Positions 50,620 to 58,177 of a stretch of DNA of 64,000 bases are shown here, in pieces. Position 1 is the stretch's first letter. Every line of letters begins with the position of its first letter. The stretch spans positions 1 through 64,000 of the forward strand of contig NZ_JAPKFL010000031.1 of NCBI RefSeq assembly GCF_026262575.1, given 5' to 3'. The position numbers and the translations under genes were made by a program. Origin of the DNA: Streptomyces marinisediminis. GTDB taxonomy: Bacteria; Actinomycetota; Actinomycetes; Streptomycetales; Streptomycetaceae. The notes beneath the pieces are model-generated. The model searched no databases and was not told the origin of the DNA. It saw only the letters and a program-made list of their open reading frames with translations.

Positions 50620-50916
50620 CATCCGGACACCCGGGCCCCGACACCCGGACATCCCGCTCGGTCGTCCGCGGCGGGCGGGCGCCGCCCGGGGCGTCCCCGC
50701 CCGGTCCGTCGCCACCGGGGCCCACCGTCCCACGGCCGTCCCCGGCACTCGGCCGCCGGGCGGCCGCCCGTGGGCCACGGTAGGTCACCGTAAGCCACCG
50801 GTGGGCACCACGGGGTCGGCGGCACCCGCGCCGGGCCGTCGGCGGGCGCTGTGTTCCCCACCACAGGACCGCACGGGAGCGGGGTGCGGGGCTGTGGCGG
50901 GTCCCCGCAGGTCGCG
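50620..50916. other. Non-coding gap between the SpeE-like gene and panD
   Basis: No gene is visible. The stretch contains a few short repeats (GACACCCGG twice near 50627-50650; CCACCGGTGGG near 50797). The panD promoter lies at its right end. Confidence 0.5.
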
Positions 50917-50922
50917 TAGGCT
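50917..50922 (+). promoter_or_regulatory. -10-like TAGGCT upstream of panD
   Basis: TAGGCT would start transcription near 50929, giving panD a leader of about 200 nt. Confidence 0.35.
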
Positions 50923-51086
50923 GGCGCCGTCGTCGCGGCAGGGGAGGGCGAGGGGTGGCCGACTTCGCTCGAACAGGCGGGCGGTGCACCGTGAAAGTCG
51001 GACCACCGGCCGGCGTCGGGCCCCGGGCCACCCGGGGGAATGCTCGCCGCGCCGCGAGTCGTTCCAGTCTAGGAAACCGCACTTGA

Positions 51087-51102
51087 CCTGCGTCGACGCA
51101 GG
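51087..51102. promoter_or_regulatory. 16-bp perfect palindrome in the panD leader
   Basis: CCTGCGTCGACGCAGG lies 29 bp before the panD ATG, directly after a TTGACC (51083-51088). It can be an operator or an RNA hairpin near the ribosome site. Confidence 0.5.
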
Positions 51103-51130
51103 CAGGGAGCAGAGATCCGGGAGTACCTCG

Positions 51131-51553
51131 ATGATGCGGACCATGTTCAAGTCCAAGATCCACCGAGCGACGGTCACCGAGGCCGACCTGCACTACGTGG
51201 GATCGGTCACCGTCGACGCCGACCTGCTGGACGCCGCGGACCTGCTCCCCGGCGAACTCGTGCACATCGTGGACATCACCAACGGCGCCCGCCTGGAGAC
51301 CTACACCATCGCGGGGGAGCGCGGCTCGGGCGTCGTCGGCATCAACGGCGCCGCCGCACACCTGGTGCACCCCGGCGACCTGGTCATCCTCATCAGCTAC
51401 GGGCAGATGGAGGACGCCGAGGCGCGCGCGTACCGGCCGAGGATCGTGCACGTGGACGCCGACAACCGCGTCGTCGACCTCGGCGCCGACCCCTCCGCCC
51501 CCGTCCCCGGCACGGACACCGCCCGCAGCCCGTACGCGGTGGCCTCCGCCTGA
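51131..51553 (+). CDS. panD: Aspartate 1-decarboxylase proenzyme
   Basis: 140 aa from ATG 51131 (GGGAG 51119-51123); ATG 51134 or 51143 would give the N-terminus seen in shorter homologues. PanD makes beta-alanine for pantothenate. The self-cleavage site that generates the pyruvoyl group is Gly-Ser in LHYVGSVTVDADLLDAA. Other motifs are FKSKIHRATVTEAD, LLPGELVHIVDITNGARLETYTI, GINGAAAHLVHPGDLVILISY and PRIVHVDADNRVV. It is transcribed alone, and panB/panC are not nearby. Confidence 0.95.
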   Translation: MMRTMFKSKIHRATVTEADLHYVGSVTVDADLLDAADLLPGELVHIVDITNGARLETYTIAGERGSGVVGINGAAAHLVHPGDLVILISYGQMEDAEARAYRPRIVHVDADNRVVDLGADPSAPVPGTDTARSPYAVASA

Positions 51554-51561
51554 CGCGCCGC

Positions 51562-51620
51562 GCAGGCGAACGCCCCGGGGCCCGGCACGCCACGTGCCGG
51601 GCCTCGGGGCGTTCGCCTGC
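51562..51620. terminator. 27-bp bidirectional hairpin between convergent panD and protease genes
   Basis: The arms 51562-51588 and 51594-51620 pair with a single mismatch or G-U pair around a 5-nt loop. It ends both convergent transcripts. Confidence 0.9.
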
Positions 51621-51671
51621 GGTGTGTCACGTCCCGCTCCCGCCCCCGCCCGCCGGGCGGGGGCGCGGGCG

Positions 51672-52877
51672 TCAGGAACCGGAGAGGGCTTCGAAGACCG
51701 CCTTCGCCTCGGGGCCCAGGCGGGGGCCGGCCAGCCAGGTCGCCGTGGTCGGGCCGATCGACGTCACCGAGTAGAGCTCGTCGGCGCCGTCCGGACCGGG
51801 TGCGACCCAGCCGCCGCCGGACGAGCCGCCGGTCATGGTGCAGCCCACCCGGTACATCGTCGGCTGCGCCGTGTCGATCGTCAGGCGCCCGGGAGCGTCG
51901 GCGCAGCCGAACATCGCGCTGCCGTCGAAGGGCGGCGCCGCGGGGTAGCCGCGGGCCGTCAGCTCACTCAGCGTGCCGACCGGCGGCAGACTGAAGTTGA
52001 CGGGCACCGCCGCGCCGACGGTCTCCTCCAGCGAGGCGGCGCCGCCGTTCTCGGGGCTGACGGCCAGCACCGCGAAGTCCTGCGCCGCGCCCGCGCCACC
52101 GGTGTCGGCCCCCGCCTCGCGCCAGTGGTCGGTGGTCGCTGCCTCCGCGGCCCACCAGATGCCGTGCGGGAGCACGTCCTCCTCGGGAGCCGTCTCCAGC
52201 CGCTCGGCCGGCAGCCCCGCGTTGTTGTACCCGGGCACGAAGACGACGTTGCGGAACCAGCCCTTGCCCTGCCCGCCGTGTACGCAGTGGCCGGCCGTGG
52301 CCACCAGGTTGGACTTCCCCGGGCTGGCCGGGTCCCGCACCACGGTGCCGGAGCAGACCATCTGGCCACCGGGGGTGTCCATGAAGACCTTGCCGTAGGG
52401 CGCCGCGTTCTCGGTGTACGGGGTGCGGACCGGCGCCGCCTCGACGGGCGCGGGCTCCGGGTCGGTGACGCCCTCGTCCTCCGTCGCGCCGGAGCCGTCA
52501 CCGTCGGGCGTGCCCTCGATCTCGTCCTCGTCGACCTCCCGCTCCGGCTCCTCGGCGTCCTTCATACGCTGCCGGTCCCAGAGGTCCTCGATGACCGGGT
52601 TGATGAACTCCTTGGCGTCCCCCAGCCAGCCGTCCGGCTCCCAGTCGTCCCACTCGCCCTCCTTCCAGCGCTTGAGGTCGTCGAGGCTGAAGGACAGGTC
52701 GTCGGGCAGGCCCAGTTCCCCGGGGTCCAGGTTGCCGGGGGCGGACGCGCCGGGATTGGCGTCGTCCGGCCCCACCTCCTCGGGACCGCAGGCGGTGGCG
52801 GCCACCGCGAGCGCGGCCACCAGTGCGACCGAGGCCAGCGCCGGACGGCGCCGGACGGCCTTGGGCATGGCTGACAT
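51672..52877 (-). CDS. Trypsin-like serine protease lipoprotein
   Basis: 401 aa from ATG 52877 behind GGGGGAG. The signal peptide (8-32, RRRPALASVALVAALAVAATAC) ends in a lipobox-like AATAC, so it is probably a membrane-anchored lipoprotein. An acidic linker (about 35-150) rich in Asp, Glu, Pro and Trp precedes the S1 protease fold. The triad is visible as His in VATAGHCVHG, Asp in AQDFAVLAV and Ser in MTGGSSGGGW. The substrate is unknown. The acidic linker could tether the protease at the cell surface. It is divergent from the siderophore gene at 53323. Confidence 0.87.
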   Translation of the reverse strand: MSAMPKAVRRRPALASVALVAALAVAATACGPEEVGPDDANPGASAPGNLDPGELGLPDDLSFSLDDLKRWKEGEWDDWEPDGWLGDAKEFINPVIEDLWDRQRMKDAEEPEREVDEDEIEGTPDGDGSGATEDEGVTDPEPAPVEAAPVRTPYTENAAPYGKVFMDTPGGQMVCSGTVVRDPASPGKSNLVATAGHCVHGGQGKGWFRNVVFVPGYNNAGLPAERLETAPEEDVLPHGIWWAAEAATTDHWREAGADTGGAGAAQDFAVLAVSPENGGAASLEETVGAAVPVNFSLPPVGTLSELTARGYPAAPPFDGSAMFGCADAPGRLTIDTAQPTMYRVGCTMTGGSSGGGWVAPGPDGADELYSVTSIGPTTATWLAGPRLGPEAKAVFEALSGS

Positions 52878-53322
52878 GTACGGGCTCCCCCTGGGAACGG
52901 AACGTCCTGGAACGGATCGTCGTGCGAACGGTTTGTCGGGTGTACGGCCTGTCGTGCCCACGTTGTGCGTGGGCGCGGTTGTGCGTGCGGTTCTGCGTAC
53001 GGCTTGTCATGCACCGCGCTGGAGCGAGGCGCCCCCCACTATGCCGGTGCCGCCTACGACGGCGGCTGGTGGGTCCGCGGTTCCGCCGCCGCCCGTCCCG
53101 CACACCCGCCGGGCGGGCGGATCGCGGTCGGCACGCCCGGCACGTCCGACGGCACGCCCGGTGCGTCCGGTACGGGCCGGTCCGGCCGGATCGGCGGGCG
53201 CGTGCGCCGCGCGACCCGCGCCGCCGCGCCGAGCATTTTCGGCCCCGGCCGTGATCCCCGGGCCGCCGCGTCGTTACTCCCTGCGGGCTGCTCAGCGGCT
53301 CCCGCACGTTCAGGGAGGTCTT
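52878..53322. other. 445-bp divergent intergenic region, no gene seen
   Basis: The stretch lies between the minus-strand protease and the first siderophore synthetase. It has no credible coding frame, no trace of a decarboxylase or aminotransferase, and no TTAGGTTAG-like iron-regulator box that I can find by eye. GGGAGG (53313-53318) serves the synthetase start. Confidence 0.55.
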
Positions 53323-55236
53323 GTGGACGAACGCGCCGAACCGGCCGCCGAACCCGGGACGGGGGACGCGCCCGCGGCCCCGCCGCCCCACGCCCGGCTG
53401 CTTGAGGACCCGACGGTCCCGCGCCAGGCGCGCCGCACGGTGGCCGGACGGCTCCCCGGCGGCGCCGGGCCCGACCCGCTGGACGCCCCCGACCCCGCCC
53501 GCGCCGCCGACGCGGCCGGGGTGGAGAACCTGCTGCGCTGCTGGCTGCGGGAGACGGGGGTCGGCGGCCCGCCGCCGGGAGACGTGCTCTGCGTGCCGCT
53601 GCCGGCCACCGGCACGGCCGTCCACGTCCCGGTCCGCTACTGGTCGCCCACCGGCTGGCACCGCTTCGGCCCGCCCCGCCTGGCCGACGCCCCGCGCGAC
53701 GCCCCCGACGTCGACGCCGTCACCCTGGCCGCCCTGCTCGCCCGGGAGGCCGCCCGCCAGCACACCGGCACCGCGGGGGACGGCGCCGACCTGGTGGGCC
53801 GCGTGGCCGACTCCGTCCGCCGCACCGCCCGCTTCGTGGCCGCGCGCCGCGCCGCCCCCGACGACCCGGCGGACACCGGACACTTCCTGGCCGGGGAGCA
53901 GTCGCTCGTGCTCGGCCACCCGCTGCACCCCGCGCCCAAGAGCCGCGAGGGGCTCACCGAGGAGGAGGACGAGCGGTACGCGCCGGAGCTGCACGGCGCC
54001 TTCCCCCTGCACTGGTTCGGCGTCGACCCCTCGGTGCTCGCCTCCGACTCCGCCTGGACGGAGCGCGGGCGCTGCCTGCCCGCCGCCCGGCTGGCCACCC
54101 GGCTCGCCGCCGGGCTCCGGATGCCCGGGGACGCCGTCGTGCCGCTGCCGCTGCACCCGTGGCAGGCCCGCGAGGTCCGGCACCGGGCGGCCGTCCGCGC
54201 CCTGCTGGACGCCGGCCTGCTGCACGACCTGGGACCGCACGGCGTCCCCTGGCACCCGACCTCGTCGGTGCGCACCGTCGCCCGGGCGGACACGGCGGTG
54301 ATGCTCAAGCTCTCCCTGGGCGTGCGCATCACCAACTCGCGCCGGGACAATCTGCGCAAGGAGCTGCGCCGGGGGGTGGACGTGCACCGGCTGCTGCGCA
54401 GCGGGCTGGGCGAGCGATGGCGCGCGGCCCACCCCGGGTTCGACATCGTGCGCGACCCCGCCTGGCTCGGCGTCGACGGCCTGGACGGGCAGCCGGTCCC
54501 GGGGCTGGACACCGTGCTGCGGCACAACCCGTTCGCCCCGGGCGACGACGCCCTCTGCGTCGCGGCCCTCACCTCGCCCCGCCCCTGGCCCGGCGTCCCG
54601 GGCCACCCCACGCGCTCCCGGCTCGCCGACGCCGTCGAGGGGATCGCCCAGCGCAGCGGCCGCGCCCTGACCGCCGTGGCCGCCGAGTGGTTCCTGCGCT
54701 ACCTGGACGTCGTCGTGGCCCCGGTGCTGTGGCTCGACGCCCACGCGGGCGTCGCGCTGGAGGCGCACCAGCAGAACACGGTGGTCCTGCTGGACGCCCA
54801 GGGCTGGCCCCGGGGCGGCCGCTACCGCGACAACCAGGGCTACTACTTCCGCGCCTCCCACCGTGCCGCGCTCCAGGCCCGGGTGCCGGGTGTCGGAGAG
54901 GCGAGCGACTCCTTCGTCCCGGACGCCGTCACCGACGAGCGGTTCGCCTACTACCTGGGCATCAACCACGTCCTGGGCCTCGTCGGGGCCTTCGGCTCCC
55001 AGCTCGGCGTCGACGAGGCGCTGCTGCTCGCGGCGTTCCGGCACTTCCTGACCGGGCGGGCGAGGAGCACCGGGGACGAACCGTGCTCGCCGCTGCCCGC
55101 CCTCCTGCTGGACGCGCCCGCGCTGCGGTGCAAGGCGAACCTGCTCACCCGGCTGCACGGCATGGACGAGCTGGTCGGGCCGGTCGACACCCAGTCCGTG
55201 TACGTGACGTTCCCCAACCCGCTCGCCGCACGCTAG
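53323..55236 (+). CDS. IucA/IucC-family NIS siderophore synthetase 1
   Basis: 637 aa from GTG 53323 behind GGGAGG (53313-53318). After a 75-residue Ala/Pro-rich start come the NIS synthetase motifs: GHPLHPAPKSREGL (ATP and carboxylate-binding HPxxKxRxG type), PLPLHPWQAREVRH, PTSSVRTV, KLSLGVRITNSRRDNLRKE, ALEAHQQNTVVLLD (conserved HQQN) and YRDNQGYYFRAS, with a C-terminal FhuF/helical region. These enzymes adenylate a carboxylate (citrate, succinyl-amine or similar) and join it to an amine or hydroxylamine. It is the first gene of three in tandem. The acceptor cannot be told from sequence. Confidence 0.9.
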   Translation: MDERAEPAAEPGTGDAPAAPPPHARLLEDPTVPRQARRTVAGRLPGGAGPDPLDAPDPARAADAAGVENLLRCWLRETGVGGPPPGDVLCVPLPATGTAVHVPVRYWSPTGWHRFGPPRLADAPRDAPDVDAVTLAALLAREAARQHTGTAGDGADLVGRVADSVRRTARFVAARRAAPDDPADTGHFLAGEQSLVLGHPLHPAPKSREGLTEEEDERYAPELHGAFPLHWFGVDPSVLASDSAWTERGRCLPAARLATRLAAGLRMPGDAVVPLPLHPWQAREVRHRAAVRALLDAGLLHDLGPHGVPWHPTSSVRTVARADTAVMLKLSLGVRITNSRRDNLRKELRRGVDVHRLLRSGLGERWRAAHPGFDIVRDPAWLGVDGLDGQPVPGLDTVLRHNPFAPGDDALCVAALTSPRPWPGVPGHPTRSRLADAVEGIAQRSGRALTAVAAEWFLRYLDVVVAPVLWLDAHAGVALEAHQQNTVVLLDAQGWPRGGRYRDNQGYYFRASHRAALQARVPGVGEASDSFVPDAVTDERFAYYLGINHVLGLVGAFGSQLGVDEALLLAAFRHFLTGRARSTGDEPCSPLPALLLDAPALRCKANLLTRLHGMDELVGPVDTQSVYVTFPNPLAAR

Positions 55237-55263
55237 CGCGTCCAGCCGAGAGGAGGCGGCGTC

Positions 55264-56181
55264 GTGCCGTCCACCGATCCCGCCACCCACCTCCGCCAGC
55301 CGCCCCCCGCACCGCCCGGTGTCGGCAGCGGCACCGGTGTCGGCAGCGGCCCCGGCACCGGCCGGGGCGGCGACGGTTCGGGCGGCGGGCTCGACCCCGG
55401 CTCCGGCGGCGGACCCGAACCCGGACCCGGTTCCCGGCCGGGTGCCGGTTCCCGGCCCGGGGCCGACCCGGACGAGGACGACACCCTCGACCTCCACCTC
55501 CCCGCCGAGTTCCTCGCGGGCCCCGGCCGGGGAGCGCCGCCGCCCCCCGGCGGCACGGCCCGGCCCCCGGCGGACGCGGACCGCTTCGGTGCCGGGAATT
55601 CCGCCTCCGGCACCGAACTGCTCGGGGACGTGGCCGACTGGCCGCCCGTCGACGCGGCCGTGGGCGTCTTCCAGCTCGTGCCCGTCCGCGTCGAGCGGGA
55701 CCTGGCGATGATCAGCGGCTGGATGAACGAGCCCGGTGTGGCCGCCTACTGGGAGCTGGCCGGGCCGCCGGAGACCACCGGAGACCACCTGCGGGCCCAG
55801 ATCCGCGGAGACGGCCGCAGCGTGCCCTGCCTCGGCGTGCTCGACGGCACGCCCATGAGCTACTGGGAGCTCTACCGCGCCGACCTCGACCCGCTGGCCC
55901 GGCACTTCCCGACGCGGCCGCACGACACCGGCGTGCACCTGCTGATCGGTTCGCCCTCCCGGCGCGGGCGCGGTCTGGGCACCGCCCTGCTGCGCACCGT
56001 GGCCGACCTCGTGCTCACCCACCGGCCCGTCTGCCACCGCGTCCTCGCCGAGCCGGACGTGCGCAACACCGCGTCCGTCGCCGCGTTCCTGCGGGCGGGC
56101 TTCCGCCTGGCCGCCGAGGTCGACCTGCCGGACAAGCGGGCCGCCCTCGTCGTCCGCGACCGCGTGCCGCCCCCGCCGTAG
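55264..56181 (+). CDS. GNAT acyltransferase of the IucB/MbtK type with disordered N-terminus
   Basis: 305 aa from GTG 55264 behind AGGAGG (55251-55256), 27 bp after synthetase 1. Residues 1-125 are a low-complexity Gly/Pro/Ser/Thr sequence (repeated GVGSGTG-like and PGSGGGP-like units). Residues about 135-305 form the siderophore acyltransferase domain (FQLVPVRVERDLAMISGWMNEPGVAAYWEL, SYWELYRADLDPLARHF, DTGVHLLIGSPSRRGRGLGTALLRTV with the acyl-CoA loop RRGRGLG, and FLRAGFRLAAEVDLPDKRAALVVRDR). Such enzymes acylate an N-hydroxylated amine before NIS condensation. Its place between two synthetases supports that role. The donor acyl group is unknown. Confidence 0.87.
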   Translation: MPSTDPATHLRQPPPAPPGVGSGTGVGSGPGTGRGGDGSGGGLDPGSGGGPEPGPGSRPGAGSRPGADPDEDDTLDLHLPAEFLAGPGRGAPPPPGGTARPPADADRFGAGNSASGTELLGDVADWPPVDAAVGVFQLVPVRVERDLAMISGWMNEPGVAAYWELAGPPETTGDHLRAQIRGDGRSVPCLGVLDGTPMSYWELYRADLDPLARHFPTRPHDTGVHLLIGSPSRRGRGLGTALLRTVADLVLTHRPVCHRVLAEPDVRNTASVAAFLRAGFRLAAEVDLPDKRAALVVRDRVPPPP

Positions 56182-56308
56182 GACCGGCCCAGCACGTCGT
56201 TCCCAGCGGTCCTGCCCCTCCGCCCTCGCCGCCCCCGCCGGGGACGTGGCGACCGGAAGGACCGGAGCCACCCGCCCGCCCCGGCTTCGCACCCCGAGGA
56301 GAACGCAC

Positions 56309-58132
56309 TTGCCACCGATACCCTCCGCGCCGGGCGCCGCCTGGCACGCCGCCGCCCGGCGGCTCTTCGCCAAGCTGCTCGGCGAGTACGCCTACGAGGG
56401 CGTGCTCACCCCCGAACCCCTCGTCCCGCGCCGCGACCTCGCCGCCGCCGACGGCCCGGCCACCGACCTCGACGCCGCGGCCGGGGCCGCGGCCGCGCCC
56501 CGGCCCTACCGGCTGGCCGTCCCCGGCGGCCACGACTACCGGTTCACCGCGCGGCGCGGGGCCTACGGGCACTGGGAGGTCGACCCCGCCTCGATCACCC
56601 CCGCCGCCGACCCGCTCGCCTTCCTCGCCGACGCGCACGACACCCTGCTCCACCTGCCCGGCGACACCCTCGGCCACCTCCTGCGCGAACTCACCGCCAC
56701 GCTGGCCGCCGACGTCCGCATCGCCCGGGCCGCGCCCACCGCGGCCGCGCTGGCCGACCTCGGGTACGCCGAGCTGGAGGGCCACCTCACCGGGCACCCG
56801 TGGCTCGTCGCCAGCAAGGGGCGCCTGGGCTTCTCCGCCGCCGACGCCGACCGGTGGGCCCCGGAGGCCCGCACCCCGGCGCGGCTGCCGTGGGTCGCCG
56901 TCCACCGCGAGCTGGCCCGCTACCGCGGCACCCCGGCCCTGGCCACCGCCGACCGGCTCTACGCCGACGAGCTGACCCCGCGGACCCGGCAGGTCTTCGC
57001 CCGGACCGTCCTGGACCGCCGCCGCGACCCCGCGGACTACCTGTGGCTGCCGGTGCACCCCTGGCAGTGGGACGAGACGATCGTGCCCCTGTTCGCCGCC
57101 CAGCTCGCGGACGACCTGATCATCCCGCTGCCACGGGACGAGGACCTGCGGCTGCCGCAGCAGTCGGTGCGCACGTTCCTCAACGTCAGCCGCCCGGCGG
57201 CCCGCACGGTCAAGCTGCCCCTGTCGGTGCTCAACACCCTCGTGTGGCGGGGCCTGCCCACCGAGCGCACGCTCGCCGCCCCGGCCGTCACCGGGTGGAT
57301 CCACCGGCTGCGCGACACCGACCCCTTCCTGCGCGACGAGACCCGCGTCGTCCTCCTGGGGGAAGTGGCCTCGGTGACCGTCGAACACCCGCTGTACGAC
57401 CGGCTGCCCGGCGTGCCGTACCAGTACCGCGAGCTGCTGGGCTGCATCTGGCGCGAACCGGTGGGCCCGTACCTGGCGCCGGGCGAGCGGGCCCGCAGCC
57501 TGGCCGCCCTGCTGCACACCGACCCGGCCGGCCGGTGCCTGACCACCGAGCTGGTGCACCGCTCCGGGCTGCCGCCCCGCGTCTGGCTGCGCCACTTCTT
57601 CCAGGCCCTGCTGCCGCCGCTGCTGCACTTCCTCTACCGCTACGGCACCGTCTTCTCCCCGCACGGGGAGAACGCCGTGATCGTCTTCGACGAACGGGAG
57701 GTACCGGCACGGCTGGCGGTCAAGGACTTCGTCGACGACGTCAACCTCTCCGCCCACCCGCTGCCGGAGCTGGCCGACCTGCCCGACGCGGTGCGGTCCA
57801 CACTGCTCACCGAGCCGCCGGAGTTCCTGCCCCAGTTCATCCACACGGGGCTGTTCGTCGGCGTCTTCCGCTACCTCGCGCCGCTGTGCGCCGCGCAGCT
57901 CGACGTGCCCCCGGACGAGTTCTGGGCGCTCGTGCGCGAGGAGGTGCTGCGCTACCAGCGCCGCTTCCCCGAGCTCAAGCGCCGCTACGAGCTGTTCGAC
58001 CTGCTGACCGAGCGCATCGGACGGCTGTGCCTGAACCGCAACCGGCTCTACGCCGACGGCTACCGCGACCGGGCCGCCCGGCCGCACGCCGTCGTCGAGG
58101 GCACGGTACCCAACCCCCTGTACGCGGGGTGA
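56309..58132 (+). CDS. IucA/IucC-family NIS siderophore synthetase 2
   Basis: 607 aa from TTG 56309, chosen because GAGGAG (56296-56301) stands 7 nt before it; GTG 56246 is the alternative. Motifs: GHPWLVASKGRLGF, WLPVHPWQWDETIVPLF, PQQSVRTFLNVS, TVKLPLSVLNTLVWRGLP, GTVFSPHGENAVIVFDE and VKDFVDDVNLS. HPWQWDE and the HGEN block are closest to the DesD/AlcC-like class that oligomerises or cyclises, while synthetase 1 is more IucA-like. Two different synthetases imply at least two amide bonds. It is followed 45 bp later by dinG, which has its own promoter. Confidence 0.9.
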   Translation: MPPIPSAPGAAWHAAARRLFAKLLGEYAYEGVLTPEPLVPRRDLAAADGPATDLDAAAGAAAAPRPYRLAVPGGHDYRFTARRGAYGHWEVDPASITPAADPLAFLADAHDTLLHLPGDTLGHLLRELTATLAADVRIARAAPTAAALADLGYAELEGHLTGHPWLVASKGRLGFSAADADRWAPEARTPARLPWVAVHRELARYRGTPALATADRLYADELTPRTRQVFARTVLDRRRDPADYLWLPVHPWQWDETIVPLFAAQLADDLIIPLPRDEDLRLPQQSVRTFLNVSRPAARTVKLPLSVLNTLVWRGLPTERTLAAPAVTGWIHRLRDTDPFLRDETRVVLLGEVASVTVEHPLYDRLPGVPYQYRELLGCIWREPVGPYLAPGERARSLAALLHTDPAGRCLTTELVHRSGLPPRVWLRHFFQALLPPLLHFLYRYGTVFSPHGENAVIVFDEREVPARLAVKDFVDDVNLSAHPLPELADLPDAVRSTLLTEPPEFLPQFIHTGLFVGVFRYLAPLCAAQLDVPPDEFWALVREEVLRYQRRFPELKRRYELFDLLTERIGRLCLNRNRLYADGYRDRAARPHAVVEGTVPNPLYAG

Positions 58133-58145
58133 GCGGGCGAGCGCG

Positions 58146-58168
58146 TTGTCGGTGGCACCCCTTAAGGT
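58146..58168 (+). promoter_or_regulatory. RecA-NDp/PafBC-type promoter of dinG
   Basis: TTGTCGGTG (58146-58154), 8 nt, then TAAGGT (58163-58168). This is a full match to TTGTCRGTG-N8-TAnnnT. The expected +1 is about 3 nt before ATG 58178, so the transcript is nearly leaderless. Confidence 0.85.
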
Positions 58169-58177
58169 GGCTGCCCT

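Noticed and set aside
53200..53322. DmdR/IdeR iron box upstream of the siderophore genes
   Set aside because: I found no TTAGGTTAGGCTAACCTAA-like dyad in either orientation by eye. A motif scan would be decisive.
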